DNA of 64,000 nt from Hetaerina americana (Eukaryota; Arthropoda; Insecta; Odonata; Calopterygidae). The stretch spans positions 23,405,679-23,469,678 of the forward strand of contig JAKTNV010000004.1 in NCBI GenBank assembly GCA_022747635.1, given 5' to 3'. Under the pieces are notes generated by a model. That model saw only the letters and a list, made by a program, of their open reading frames with translations. It had not been told where the DNA came from and made no database searches. This document shows positions 1-12,829 of the stretch, piece after piece. A program made the position numbers and the translations under genes. Numbering within the stretch: the first letter of the stretch is position 1; each line of letters opens with the position of its first letter.

Positions 1-1040
1 TTTTCTAAAATATTACAACCATTGTGTGGGCCCATTTATGCTGTTGGATATCATGCTAGGAAACTTTGTGGTCGGTACTGACGGCCGTCAGAAGGAATCA
101 GTAATTAGGTCAGAAAGTTCTCAGGGGTCATTTCATATACTAATCTTGATTCCCGAAAAAGCAACAACAGAGCATCCAAACACGAAGCCGAGTTCAAACG
201 CGTGACCATTGGATTAGAAGGGAGAGAATTATGCTATGCTACAAAAGTCAGACTCCCATTCATATTGTTTTGTATTGAGATGGAGTTTTCGAAAACAGAG
301 GGATAAATGGCATGCTGAAGACATAATCAGATAAGGACGAAATAAAGAGAGGTAAGAAAGAAGCTAGAATCGAAAAAGGACTTATTGCAATGATACGATA
401 AGATCTTAAGTGAAGCAGCGCTGAATAAGCATATAATTAGCCCGAAAGAGACCACCTTACTTTAGTAGTAGTGGAGTATCTGGGTTCATCACAAACCGTT
501 CTCTCGCCGGCAGAGAGTTCAGTAATCATTAGATTACGGAGAGAAACTTAAGAAGGGCCTATTCAGACGGTTAGATGCTTTATTATCGAGATTTCAACAA
601 ATGGTCCTTAATTGCAACGGACCAGCCGGCGAGCGCGTTATCCATCGGGATAAGTTGGTTACGCTGTTTGCTTGTGGCATTAAGAAGACTGCCACTCGGT
701 ACTAAGGATTTACATGAGCATGGAGGACTTTTTTCAGCATTATTGGTTAGCATATTGATTTAATATTAAATGTATTGTTTCAATTATTGGTCATTTATAT
801 CAATAAAACCTCAAAGGAAATTTAAAATCGTATTTTGAATTAATATAGTATATATCTGATCCCTGAACTGATATACTCGTATGTGATCCCTTATCGTTCG
901 TGGAAAAAATGGCACGTTAAATGCATCTGTTATCTTTCTAATTTTTTGACATGATCTCTTCTACCGTAGTAATATGAGGGCAATGATATATTTTCAACAT
1001 CACTGCTCATCGTTCCAAATTATGCAAGCGATTTAATCTG
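1..1040. other. AT-rich stretch, nothing identified
   Basis: No exon, tRNA or recognisable transposon protein could be read on either strand. Short open frames here (such as 575-763 +) have no family resemblance and no splice or start context. Confidence 0.5.
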
Positions 1041-1044
1041 TACG

Positions 1045-1420
1045 AGTAATTAAAATTTCGCTCCGTGAGTGAGTGACTCCAAACCTAGCTCCTCTAATAT
1101 TTTGAATACGTTGCTACTTTTATCATAACAAAGTTATAAAAATTTAGCGCCTCTAAGCTGCAAGCGATTCAATTTTGAAATTAATCTAACTTTGGGTGGA
1201 TCCCATATACTTGATTTAATGCAGCATATTCTAAATGAGGCCTAACCACCGAAAGATAACGTTTCTCCTTGACCTTTTCATCACATTGACCCAGTGCTCT
1301 TCTCAATAATCCTAATTTTTTGTTAGCTTGTCCACATATACTTCGAATGTGTTTCGCCCAGGAGAGGTCGTGAGTGAGGGTAACGCCTTAGTATTTAATC
1401 GAATTTGCGCATTTCATTTC
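1045..1420 (-). mobile_element. Decayed CR1/jockey-like LINE, C-terminal end of reverse transcriptase
   Basis: Reading the minus strand gives, across frameshifts and stops, the conserved tail of a non-LTR reverse transcriptase. The order is GVTLTHDLSWAKHI, then KKLGLLRRAL, KVKEKRY, VVRPHLEYAA, SSIWDPPK and finally YDKSSNVFKILEELGLESL. This order (LGVxLxxDLxWxxHI ... KLGxLRR ... RPxLEYA ... VWDP ... LExLGxxSL) is characteristic of CR1/jockey-group LINEs. In the living element the protein copies its own RNA into the genome. This copy has at least one frameshift (after LEYAA) and internal stops, so it is dead. A second copy of the same domain lies at 41745-42075, also on the minus strand. The assignment to LINE is strong; the clade is inferred. 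Confidence 0.85.
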
Positions 1421-1449
1421 GGTGCTCCCGATGCAGTAGGCGTTCTATT

Positions 1450-1500
1450 TTCCGGTACACCCTCTTCTCTCAATCTGGCGAGAAGAGGTTGTACCAGAAA
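1450..1500. repeat. 21-bp imperfect inverted repeat
   Basis: Arms at about 1450-1470 and 1480-1500 pair with two mismatches around a 10-nt spacer (core GGTACA-CCTCTTCTC against its complement). It lies between two LINE fragments and could be a small foldback or a footprint. No function is evident. Confidence 0.6.
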
Positions 1501-1504
1501 TATC

Positions 1505-2400
1505 ACCCTCAAACTACTTGAAATTCATTTCCTTCAACTGCCTTCGAGCGAATATTGAATCCGTCTTTCCTCTTCTTGGCATGATTCCAAACTTTTCCTC
1601 GCAAACTCCGTCTCCTGCCGTTAACTTTCTTTCGACCAATTTTTCTCAGCTTTTCATCGTATGTGACATACGTCTTATTCCTACAGAGTTACTTCAATTT
1701 TCCTCGCTTCCCTTGCATTGCTGCACAATTACACTTTTTCTCCACTCATCTGGCATAATTTTCTGCTCCCCTAGTATCCCAATCAAATTCCACAGCACAT
1801 CAATCCGATCCCCACTCATACTTTTCTAACCCTCTGCCGGTACCTGATCCGATCTTCTTCCATTATTTCATTTCACTGACAGCGCATTCACTTCATACAT
1901 ACCTATGCCTTTAATTATTTGCTCATTTGCCTCTCCATCCTCGAATCTTTCCCTTGAATTTCCTCATTTAATAGTCCCTTTAAGTAATATTTTCACATTT
2001 TTGTCAACTTTTCTTGATCACTATTCCTAATGCTCCTCTTTAATGCGCGTAATATGCTTTGATGCGTGGTCTCGGGCTTTAGCTGTCAACCGAAAATGCC
2101 TCTCCTCATCCTTCCTTTTCAGTTGTTCGTAAGCTACTTCCACTACCTTCGCACTTCCCAGAGCAATTTTAGCTTTCATCTTCACTCTCCCCATCCAACG
2201 ATCCCCATCCAAGTCTCCCCATCCAACGATCGTGCCGTTAGACACGTAAATATCTTTTCTTTGCCTCTCTGCAAGTGCTGTAACAGTGTTGCACATATTG
2301 TACGCATTGTTCGATCAACTTCTGCACTTCTTTATTCCACCACCATTTCTTCTCCCCTCCTCTCATGGTTTTATCAAGGACCTCCTTTTTAATTTTTCTT
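1505..2400 (-). mobile_element. Decayed RTE-like LINE: endonuclease-RT linker and start of RT
   Basis: The minus strand from about 2400 down to 1505 reads as the middle of an arthropod endonuclease/reverse-transcriptase polyprotein. First comes WWNKEVQKLIE, which sits after the endonuclease. An open block follows at 2027-2296 with VVEVAYEQLKRKDEERHF and LTAKARDHASKHITRIK, the usual AYExLxxKxxE..xxLAKxRExxxxDLxxxK linker. Then come RIDVLWNLIGILG, MPDEWRKSVIV, IRRMSHTMKS.EKLVERKL and EKFGIMPRRGKTDSIFARRQL, the RT palm entry (QFGFMPGRxTTDAIFxLRQL in intact elements). Stops and frameshifts separate the blocks, so it is non-functional. A short internal tandem duplication (about 2184-2234) sits in the linker. 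The RTE-type label is inferred from recalled family motifs. Confidence 0.85.
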
Positions 2401-4167
2401 ATGGTGTTTTTATTTATAGCCTGTCATTTTTACACAAGATCCGATATATTTATTTTCCTTAGCACAGTTAAAAAAACGTTTCTTAAACTTTTTTATTTCA
2501 GTCTCCATTTTATCTTTTTCTTCCTCTTGCTTGGGTGCTCCTTTCGATTTCCAGCATTAATCGAAAATCCATTACTAATGACTATGTCATGACGCTACAT
2601 CTTATCTATGTAAAACCTTGTATGTAGTTCGTCACTTTCTCCGAAAATTTCCTACGACACGGACGGCCCAGCAATGTGGCTCGTCCTTTCTCCACTTTGT
2701 AAATGATTAGAGATTCTCTTTCTTCATGACGTGTTTATTAAATATCCCATGGTCGAAGGCCACTGCATGATCTAGTATGCATGTATTTTTACTGGATGAA
2801 TATATTTTTCCAAAGCTCAATCTTCCTGCACCCTTCTCCCTTCACTGAATTCTTCCTACATTATTAGGAGTGACTCTAACTGGAACTAAACCCTATATTT
2901 GATCAGCCAGAAAAGTCAACACTTCCTCACATAGTTGAACTTCATGACCATTTGCTAGGAAAGCCATTATAGCACGTATAACCGATGGCATAACTGCTCA
3001 CGCAAATTTGGTATTCGATAATTAACGAGAGAAAACCAGAAATGCTTTGAAGGTAGAATAAATGTCGACGCCAGTTATTCTAGACGTGATTTGAATTAAG
3101 GTCAAGTTGTTACCACTTCTATGACCATCAGTGGCGACACTCCAATCAAAGGCATGTCGCTTACATAAGATGGAGGACCACAACAGGGGTTTGGAGGCAT
3201 GATTCAGTTCCAGGCTTGGTGTTTTCTTCGTCCAGCATCGTTTCAGTTCCAGTGAAAGCTCTAAACTTCAACGAATATATTTTTACAGGAGTTCGTAAAA
3301 TATATTAAGCATTTAATTTATTATTTACTTTTATAAAACAATATGAACTTGAGAGGCCATATGAATCAGAGCAGTACGGAAGTAAAAAGTATATTATTTC
3401 CAAATGCAAACGATGGAAAGATGTAAATGAAGCGATTAGTTACCTTCACCAGCAAATTTCGCGCAATTGAACTCCTTTTTGGGACAAAAGGTCGCGGATG
3501 GAGGAATAAAAAGTGAATTTTGATCACATCTCAGGAAATCATAAAACGCAGTTTAATAAAAGGGAGCAAGGTTCATTACCCTTTTGCGGAAATTCCAGTG
3601 TATTTTTCTTATCGCTACGGTTCATAGCCTCGTTTTCATTTTATCTGGGGAAAAGCAACCCTTCTTTCTTACGCACCCGAATTTTTATGAACGGACCCAT
3701 TTTGGGTATTGCAACTTACATGCCTACGCAGACATTTAGTGGCGAATTTTCCGCACAAGATTTCTACAGGAGTGGACTTTAGATAGAAAGATAGATAAAT
3801 AGAGAACATTATTTGGGCGAAATTGAGACCTAATGGCCCCTTCTTCCATTTAAGCCATTTTTATTTAATTAACCAAATAATGATGCAACATGAGGAACGA
3901 AGTTTGACCCCCGGGGTGGAAATATCTTATGCGATACCATTTGTATGAAAGAATTATCAAGGGAATTTGCATTGATTGTTAAAATATTCCAGCCAAATGA
4001 AAGTAATAATATTAGAAGAGATGAAGAAATGAAAAGCAGGAGTAGGATATGCATTATTTTGCTACTTGTAAAGATGGAAAAATGTTTCCTAACATTCCAG
4101 TGAAAGCATGAATAATAGCATTTGATGTACAATTGAAAGTTTCGGTTGTATTTTGTTTATGAAAATT
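2401..4167. other. AT-rich intergenic DNA, nothing identified
   Basis: No coding exon or known repeat could be supported. A short GATA-rich run lies near 3781-3800. The small open frame at 3513-3782 (+) has no recognisable motif. Confidence 0.45.
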
Positions 4168-4355
4168 TGCCGGCCTCGGTGGCGGCGGGGTAACGTCCTC
4201 GTCTGCGAGGGTCGCGGGTTCGATTCCCGCCTGGGTGGGTTTCTTCCACCAAGGGCTTGGGTGTTTGTAATCGTCTCCATTGTTATTCTTTGTTAATAGT
4301 CCGATGTAAAGGCCAGAATGCTGTTTTCGGACTAAGGCTAAATAAATAAATAAAA
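4168..4355 (+). mobile_element. tRNA-derived SINE, family 1, copy 1
   Basis: A GC-rich tRNA-like head contains an A-box-like GGCGGCGGGGTAACG and a perfect Pol III B box (GGTTCGATTCC). A unique body follows, with GGGCTTGGGTGTTTGT and AGTCCGATGTAAAGGCCA, and the copy ends in an (AAAT)n tail. The same head, body and tail occur at 27798-27997 (+) and 26751-26920 (-). SINEs of this kind are transcribed by RNA polymerase III and moved by a partner LINE. No clear target-site duplication was seen. Confidence 0.9.
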
Positions 4356-7300
4356 TAGAATTAATGTTTGGAACAGAAATAAACGTTTCGTACTTCCTAA
4401 ATGCCTTAATCGTATTCCCATTGGTGTGCGTGAGAATGTGTTTTCACGTGAATGTGATTATGATTCTGCAGGTAGGAAAACTCAAAAAAATATATAAGTA
4501 AACCAGCATTAATTCTGTATTAAATTTTTTTCCGAAATAAGTACCTAATTGTATTGAACACAAATGAGATAACAAGAACACGGCATTATTGAGGACTTCT
4601 TTTTTCCATTTTCTGTTAAAATTTGTACATTATAATAGCAATAAATTAAACATCACAAATAATGATACTCTTACCCCTAGGGTAGAAATTCTTCTCTTTT
4701 TGCTTGGAAATGATCAATTAGGAAATATTCCTTTAGCCCCTGAACTGAAGCATTATTTTACTGGGCAGTTTTATAAAAATATAAAATTCTCTGCAGCAAC
4801 ATTAAGGAGGAATAAAGATGGAGATGTCGTTTACAAAAGTGAACTGTTTTTTTTTAAATCGGCAAAGTTAGTTTGACCATAATCTGTATTTACGTAGATA
4901 TCACCCAGAGAACCTCAACAAGGTCGCGAGGCACGGGGTGCCAGATCGTTGGGATAACTGGGAATTTTGTCATTAGACAACATTTGATTTTTGAGAAGCA
5001 TGAATTTTCGTACGAGATACTTTATAATGTTGTGATCACGCATGAGAGAGTGTACTTTTTGTGAGAAAAAATGAGTTTCATCTATCGCTCAGTCCATTCT
5101 TCAAATATGATTGTACAAACACAACGGGTGCAACGAAACGAAACGTAACATTTTGTCCTCCCATTTAGGTATAACATATTGCTGGTGATGATCATGGGAG
5201 CAGGAATAGATGGTATTAACTAGAGTGGAGGTTCACTAATGCAATAAATCAAGCGAATTTGAGAAATGATTACGTACGAAGGCATCGAGAAATGAAAAGA
5301 ACGGAGTAAAAAAATGTAGCAAACCAATCTTAGTTGATAGCAGAAGACAATGAAGAGAAGACACTTTGATCGATGGTTTTACAATGTTATTTTTAAATTA
5401 AAAAACTTAAATTACAATTTAATTCAGCCAGCGGGGAGATATCATAAACTAAGAGATAATTATTGACGGCAAAATGAGAAAAATAAAATTTTTTACTCAT
5501 TCCGCACACCCTTAGAAAGGAAGCAGGTAATAAAGTTTGGCTGTTTATTATTGATTTCTAATAAAAATAATCTTTAGAAATAGGAACCTCAAAAATATTA
5601 AGGTTATATTTTCCTGGCTACATTATTTTTTATTTTCGGTTTTCTATTGTATGCAGGAAGGTTCTCGATAGTCTCTTTGTGTCTTTCAAAGTACCTAATC
5701 TTTCCTTCATTATTTCTTGCTCACGTAACATTTACCCTTATATCGAATGTTTTCATTCCCTCCGATCATCATATCAACGATCTCTGCCTTTTCACATCGC
5801 TCCAGCCAAAATCCTCCGAAACTCAAATCGTCTTACAACGTTTCGGCTTTCTTCCACTCTCTTCCATCGCAAGACACTCATATTGTTAGAAGAATAGAGT
5901 ATTAGATCCATATTGGTATTCGCTTATTATTTCTTCTCACCTTAAATTCTCGGTCATCACTTCCTTCAGCCCAAGAAATTTCTTTCTCCGCACTACACTT
6001 TCTCCCCCTTTCTAAAACTTCGTTTCCTGTCTCCTTTATTTTATTCATTTTTTCTCTGTCTCGTTTCTCGAAACTTTACAATCCATGTCCTCCCACTTTA
6101 CCCATAATATAGAGTTTCTGCGGCACTTGACGCTTTCATGAACAAAGTCTTCGCTGATTTTCGAAGATAGAAGAGATAAATTAAAGGATTTCGGGAAGAG
6201 CATGATGATTGCGACTCAGAGGAAAAATATCAACCAAATTTGGGCTTGAGAATGGTTTCACAAGCATCTAGTGCGTCTGGAGCTCTTAAGCAATAAATTA
6301 ACCAAACATTAGAAGAAAAAATTGAAGATGACCAAGAAAGCACTTTTGAATTCTGAATTCATCCCAAGGATACTGATTGAAGTACGATACAAGTCAACAC
6401 GCCATTGCTTGCTGAGTTCGTGGACTTGGGAAATTACACGCTCGTGGAAGACCAATGGCAGTGTCAAGCGGAATGAAGTAGTCCATTAGTGTATATATTT
6501 AGGAACGAATTACGACTGATGAATCGTCTCGACCGTACAAGAATCAGATCGCCACAATGCAAGAGGAAGATGATTAAATTATAAGTTTAAGAAAATTAGT
6601 GGAGAAGTATGGAAAATATGCACACTCTCAATATTAATTATGTATCTGCATTGTACTTTGAAGAGGCAAAAAACGCGAGAAATAGTGATAAAAGGAATTA
6701 AGGTGAGTGGGAAAATAGCTTGCATTACTTCACAAATTAAAACTGAATAACAGCACAGAATAGAAAACACCTGGAGGAACTACTAAACATTACCAACTGA
6801 ACACTTCAAGATTACCGACCTCGAAAGCAGCTATAATAGATCGAAGAAAACATAGGTCATAAGAGATAGTATAGCTCAATATTGGTAGGAAGTTGTCACG
6901 AAGATCCAACTATTAGTGTCAAAGAAGATACGATTGGAAACAAGTAATCAGAAAGTGAAAAAATTCGTACGAAGTGTCGATCAGAGACATTGTCAAACCA
7001 CACCAAAGGAGAATAGAAACCAGCGAAACCCAAAGATGGGAGCCAATGCTCAGAGTCAAACGGGCAGACAGAGTGAGGGAAGGGGAAGTCTAGAGAGATT
7101 TGGAAGAGGAAATTGCAATATTAAGTAGAATATGGAAAAAGAGTCACACAAATTGGAACCACCTCGAAACAAAACTTTGTGTTCGTTAGGAACATTGTAA
7201 TAGAATAGGAAGTGAAAAGAACTCCACAAGGAACACCAGGTAACGAATAAAAGAACCAAATAAAGATAAATGGAAGATAAAAGAGGCAAGAGGGAATAAG

Positions 7301-8926
7301 AGAGCTGGTTTTGAGTAGAGGAGAAAGAAGGGCATCAGTAAAATCAATAAACTTTACGATCAACGTTAGAATTCCCTTTACAGCTTTTAAAAAAACCCAG
7401 CCATTAATTCTTAGGTCTTCATAAATGATTATTATTCCAACGCAATTATACTCTTAATTTTATTACAATCCGTCCATTTTTGTTCAAAGTCAGAACAAAC
7501 ACGTGAATTATTTCGAGCGCTCAAATGTATTACCTACTAATTTAATGTTTTTCTTAAGATTCCTTCCTCTTGATCGTCTCATTACTTAGTATTCCTTTTG
7601 TTTATTTTCATATTATATACTTTGAAATACGTCCAATAATACCAGTTCCATATGTGATCATGGATTTGCGTCAATAACGGCTCTAATTTCTCGGTTAACT
7701 AAATCTTTATCATGCGCCAGTTATATCCCCAAATACTTCCACCCTACTCCACCCATTGATGACTTCCCAGTAATTTTCTCTGCGTATGATGCGTATCTCT
7801 CCTTTTACAAACCCGAAATGCATATCAAAATAAAATAAATTTTAAATCTGAATGCGGGAATGTCATGCTGTCATTATTATTAACAATTAGAAAACAGATC
7901 AGTTCGTTTCTATCCCTACATGACTCTAGGATTCAATAACGATAAAATCCAATGTAGCTGTGTCCCGCAGAATGAATGACTACTTAATGAATATTTGTTA
8001 GATATCCATCGAGCCATAATTTAACATAATTATTTACCTACTTATACACATATTCCATACGCATTCTGAATACAACTAGGATATCCAATGATGTGATTAG
8101 ACTTAAAATATGGATTTAATGGTTTGGAATTTTTGGTGTTTTCGGAAGACATTATAACTCTCGGTAAAGGATATTTGGTTCTGCTCCTAATTTTAGATTA
8201 ATTACTCCAAAGTTAACAAATCCAGTACTTAAGAGGATGAAAATTATTATTTTTGGTGTAAAATACCTAATTATTGTAGACTAAATATAACTTCCCCTAC
8301 TAACCAATATTCCGTTTAAAATTTTTCAATTACTGACCGATATTCACTAATCTCTCCGGCTCCTCCTTTAGTTCACGTCCTTACAATTATAACTACCCTG
8401 ATGCTTAGATGATTTGAAAAATAATCGAAAACTGTTTCCTAATCATTTTAACATCATTTCCGAGGTGGAAATGCATCTATGGAGTCTTCGTCCCCTCTCC
8501 TCCAGTACTTTCAAAATCACTTTTATTTGTCATTCCTTATTGTATTTATGAGAGCAGACTGCTTCAGATTCACCTATGAGTGTATTTATATAATTTAATT
8601 CATCGTTGAGATTTTTACTTTTCATTTTAAACTTGGATCCACTACAAATACAAATAATCTTTCTTCCTAATACTAATTCCCTTCCAGTAACAGCCATGCA
8701 TCACTCAAGGGTTGTGAAATGTCCCATATAAATTGATTGATTCACAGAGTTATTGAAATCAATTTGTCCATGTTTTGCCAGCGCGCAACTGTGATAACGT
8801 CGAACAATTTCGCCAATTTCTTTTCTATTGTGGCTAAGGTTGCATCCAGCAACAGAATCGCGCGGGTAGATATTTTAGAGGGAACAGTCCTGCGGGTGTT
8901 GGGCCACCGGCTTATCAAAGACGAGG
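4356..8926. other. AT-rich intergenic DNA, no supported gene
   Basis: Several open frames of 60-95 codons occur (for example 4589-4876 + and 7121-7363 -), but none has a recognisable domain, start context or splice pattern. Purine-rich text at about 6560-7380 and pyrimidine-rich text at about 5640-6120 resemble the texture of the LINE remnants elsewhere, but no conserved reverse-transcriptase motif could be read. Confidence 0.4.
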
Positions 8927-8934
8927 TATAAATA
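8927..8934 (+). promoter_or_regulatory. Candidate TATA box (TATAAATA)
   Basis: A near-consensus TATAAATA follows a locally GC-balanced segment (about 8770-8930) in AT-rich surroundings. No clear arthropod initiator (TCAKTY) lies about 30 nt downstream and no downstream exon was recognised, so this is only a candidate. Confidence 0.2.
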
Positions 8935-10149
8935 CTCTTAAATCTACCAGAAACAAGCAACCGAAAGTCGAAGACAGAGCACAAAAGAGTTAGCTAAATT
9001 TACGACCTAAACAAACAAATAATAATTTTATCCAGGCAGCATCGTAAAATCTACTCTGAAAGAGAGAGGGAAAGAATATTTCGCTATTAGGCAGTCACGT
9101 CCGGATTCGAGCCAGTTTAGCATGCGTTCTCGCAATCGCGATCCATAAAAGAAGCAAGAATTTAAGTCGACTGATGAACGCTCCAGTGGAGCAACTTCCG
9201 CGCACAATGCATTCCTACGCCGAACGTTAGAAAGTTGAACACATATTTAATTGCTCCTAATGATTGTACACATAAACGAAGGAAGCGATTCCTAATGCAA
9301 TCAATCGATACGTTTAAGGGGGGAAATCAAATAATTAAATAATGCGGAAAAATAACGAGCGACAAGTCGGAGCTCCTTAAAACAATAGCTCTTCGTGGAG
9401 GTACATTCTGAACTTCCTGGGTAAAGAATGCAGGATGGGGATGGAGAGGAAGAGAGAGAACCTGTGCGTAGCATTCTACTTATGACAAAAGGCATCGGGG
9501 AGTTCGCCACAGGTTGAAGCACTCGTGGAAAATTCCTTGAGACGCACTCCCAACACGAATTTCTAGTGTACCGAAAAAAAAACTTTGGTTGAGCCAATCA
9601 AAAAGTCGTTTAATAGCATCAACCAAGGGAAATTTCCGGAAATACTTGTCATCAAATGCAGGCAGATTTAACGGCGATAAACCTAAAATATATTAACCCC
9701 AAGACTTTCCCGTGAAGACTTCCGTGGTGTGATGGCGTTGAAAAACAGTGTCTTACAGGATTTCTTCCGCTAAGGTCCATGTCACTTGAACAACGGTTTC
9801 GGATTTTGAGCGGAAGACACCAAATAAAACGCCGACGAAGCCGCTTGAAACATGATGGGACGTGGATGAAATTCCGACAAGCACGGAGCTTTTAAAAATC
9901 AATCATACGCCAGGTATATAATTATGACAAAGACAGAAATGGTTTCGCAAAATAAAACACTATGATAAAGAAGAACAATTTTAGCTCAAAAAATATTTCG
10001 GTGGCTATGATTTATGGCATAAATAAAATTAAACTAATATTAGCACTACGTTGAAATGGTATTGAAAATAGGAATTGGAAATCAGATGATGTCGGATCAG
10101 TAGGGGAAAGCTATTAGATCATTAAAAGTCCAGAGAATAAAATAGAATT
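8935..10149. other. No supported gene
   Basis: The segment is moderately GC-balanced up to about 9600 and AT-rich beyond. The minus-strand frame at 9301-9597 (98 codons) is open but has no recognisable family features. Confidence 0.4.
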
Positions 10150-11190
10150 AAAGAAGCCGCAGAGGAAGTAATCCGTAGGGATGAAGTCTTCGAGACAGAA
10201 GCCCTAGAAGGTGGCTTAGAGTTTATGGATAGGAGGAGAGAATATAAGGACTCAAGATTTAAGTGGGATTAAGTAAGTAAGAAAGTGAGTAAGTAAGTAG
10301 TGGGAGGGAGCATACGCAATAAGGTTAGTCGAAAGGCAAGAAAAATCAGGAAAGAATCGATGGACGATTTTTGTGAGGAAATTCAAAACGCCCTCTCTCA
10401 AGGCAAGACTACAGAAGCATGTATAGCAGTGATAAATTAATTTAAAGAATATAATGCTTTCAAGGATGAGAAAATCAAAAATTGATCATACACTGAAGAG
10501 GTGGAAAGAGCACCTAGTTTCAATGGTAGCGCAATTTTAAATAACCTCATTCACACTATTTTAGTGGAATACACTCGAAATAGGGACAGCACAGAAGACG
10601 AAAGCAGAGTTAAATGTCGAAATAAAGAATTCGAGGGAAAATTAATTTAATGCCAAAAAATTAATTCAAAGTTCGAATAATTAATGATATCAATTCAGAG
10701 TTAATAAAATTGTAGTAGAGAAAGTTTTAGCGAAGTTATAATGATTACTTAGAGAATATACACAAGGGGAAATAAAATCAGAAGATCCAGAAATAATATC
10801 CAGAAGAAAGTACTAATACTTATGTCCAAAAATAAGAAAGCAGAGAAACGCAAATGTTTTCACACAATCAACCTTGGAACACATTCATCTCGACCTTGAT
10901 AGGAGTCTTCCATAGAGAAATGAAACGTAAAACCTAGGAAGTAGGCTTTTTACGTTCCATTTCTCTGTGGACTTAGAATAATTTCGAATTAGGAATAAAA
11001 CGGTGGAGCTATAGAAGTCCTTAGGGTTATTCTTAAAGATAAGAATGGAAAAATATTAACGTAGCAACAAAAAATTGATAACTGTCGCATAACCCGATTC
11101 GAGAAGACGTTCGATAACATCGACTGAGAAAGAATGATCGTGGGAATGAGATCGGGGGTTCGGGTCTTCGGATGTTTGAAAATCTAGCTC
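10150..11190 (+). mobile_element. Decayed RTE-like LINE, 5' part of RT
   Basis: The plus strand reads, with many stops and frame changes, INSELIK near 10690, YREYTRGN near 10750, LMSKNKKAEKRKC.HTINL near 10820-10870, and RFEKTFDNID.ERM near 11100-11130. These match the order AEIIK / IPxxMxKNKKAxxCxxxRTISL / DFxKAFDxIxWxxM of RTE-type reverse transcriptases, the last being the block around the first catalytic Asp. The copy is heavily mutated and cannot be active. It holds a (TAAG)n-like simple repeat (10270-10300) and a foldback (10908-10973). Its true ends were not defined. Confidence 0.65.
10908..10973. repeat. Foldback: inverted repeat of about 28 bp
   Basis: The sequence around AGAGAAATGAAACGTAAAA is followed within about 8 nt by its near-perfect reverse complement TTTTTACGTTCCATTTCTCT. 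It interrupts the LINE remnant exactly where the conserved RT block should continue. Confidence 0.7.
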
Positions 11191-12829
11191 AAATTAATAA
11201 GCAGAAAAAGTACTACTGTGTTACCAAGCATTAGAGCATACATGTTTAGGCCTTTTGAGCACATCGACGAGTGAGATTAACGTTAAGTAAGCAGTTCAAG
11301 GTTCAACGGCAAATGGTGATCGTGCGGGAGATGCCGAGTTCATATTATGCAAATTTAAGAAGTACAACCGAAATTACTCATTACAAAGAAAGTTATCATG
11401 ATACACGTTTGTTCTTAAAGAAATATCAGGTTGTTCTACTCCTCTACTCAATTCATCTCCATTTGATACTATTTTCCTTCCATTAATTGATGTTTGTACA
11501 GTTTGCGAGTGACCGTTAGCCTTGCTGGTTGATGTTCGCGAAGATGGTTGCGAAATTCAGGTAATAGTGATCACACTCATTAGACCTAACGCTGATCTAC
11601 ATGTTCTCATGGATATTTTGATAAATGATAAATGGATGATCGATGTTGAAGAAATAATGGAGCTAAAAAGGATGCGCTTTCACCGAGAAAGCGATTAATG
11701 AAATGATAGGCATGCATGCGCAGGCGGGGAGGAGAAAACATCAGATGATAATAGCTGTAATTCCAAAAATATTAGATGATCTAAAGTAACACTTGTTGGC
11801 TGAGAAATAATGAGGAAAAAGTTAGAATTAAAGAAGGAGAACCTATAAAAATGGTCGACAGCAAAATTACTGCAGACATCAGATATAAAAAACGATCTCG
11901 ATCTTAAAAGCAAGGAGTGGATGACATTTTTACTCGTATTAGGAAATTATTGTCCTTAAACTACCACCTAACACTTGGTGACAGAAAATGACAATGAAAG
12001 AAGAACTTCCCAAAAGAAGAAATAGCTTCTAAGAACAAAAAAATATGAATGGAATCTAGAAAACAGATGAAGAATCTACAACTAATATAAATCTATATTT
12101 ATGCATAATAATGTCAGTGACATTAACAGATAGGAGGAGACATACGTCAATGATAAAGGAATGGAATAGGACACATGGTTGGACCAAGTAGCCGAAGGAA
12201 ATATTTAATGAGCCCGATGGTAAACAGTGAAAAGGGTAAGGGAGAAAATTGAAGTGGATATTTTGAGGCACAATAGATTTATGAACGAAAATTGAGAGAC
12301 AACGAAAAAAATTAAACGATGGATATTTTCAGGACAAGATCCAAAATATGATACATAAATAGAATAAACAGAATTAGTACAAACACAAAAAAACCAGCAA
12401 ATGGAAGATTCGAATTGAGAGCAAACGTAAAAAAATGTCGTAGCGTAGTAGTTGATGATAATCAATGTAAAAAATAATGCCTCTTTGTTGATTATATTGA
12501 ATTATTGATATTTCAAGAAAAATGAATTAAAAGACCGTCAGGGATAAAAATACAAAATACTTGATGTTTTTGGATTATTCAGTCTGGTTTTCAGTTTCAG
12601 TTTTAAAGGTTTTTATTTCCGTATTTTTAGAGTACAAGTAGATATATAAACAAGATATATATAAACAATATGAAAACATAACAAAATTCAGTCTGGTACG
12701 GTCATTCGGTCATACGTATTTCTGGCAGAGTTAGGAAAACTCATATATTGTCAAACTAGAATAAAATAAAATAATGTCCATTTCTTGATTTAAAGACTAA
12801 TTCCTTTTCGGGAAGTTAAAAAAAAGAAA
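11191..12829. other. AT- and purine-rich DNA, no supported gene
   Basis: The segment follows the LINE remnant and may contain more of it, but no conserved motif could be read with confidence. The minus frames at 11695-11913, 12056-12271 and 12205-12465 look like complements of purine-rich noncoding DNA. Confidence 0.35.

Noticed and set aside
4168..4355. tRNA gene, because of a perfect GGTTCGATTCC box
   Set aside because: The cloverleaf does not close, and the unit continues into a shared body and (AAAT)n tail found at other loci, so it is a SINE. The same applies at 27798, 26751 and 29225.
4589..4876. A 95-codon plus-strand frame that looks somewhat protein-like
   Set aside because: No recognisable motif, AT-rich codons and no splice or promoter context; it cannot be separated from chance.
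9165..9200. CTGATGA match to a hammerhead core
   Set aside because: No GAAA box follows a helix II at the right distance. The same holds for the CTGATGA near 31838.
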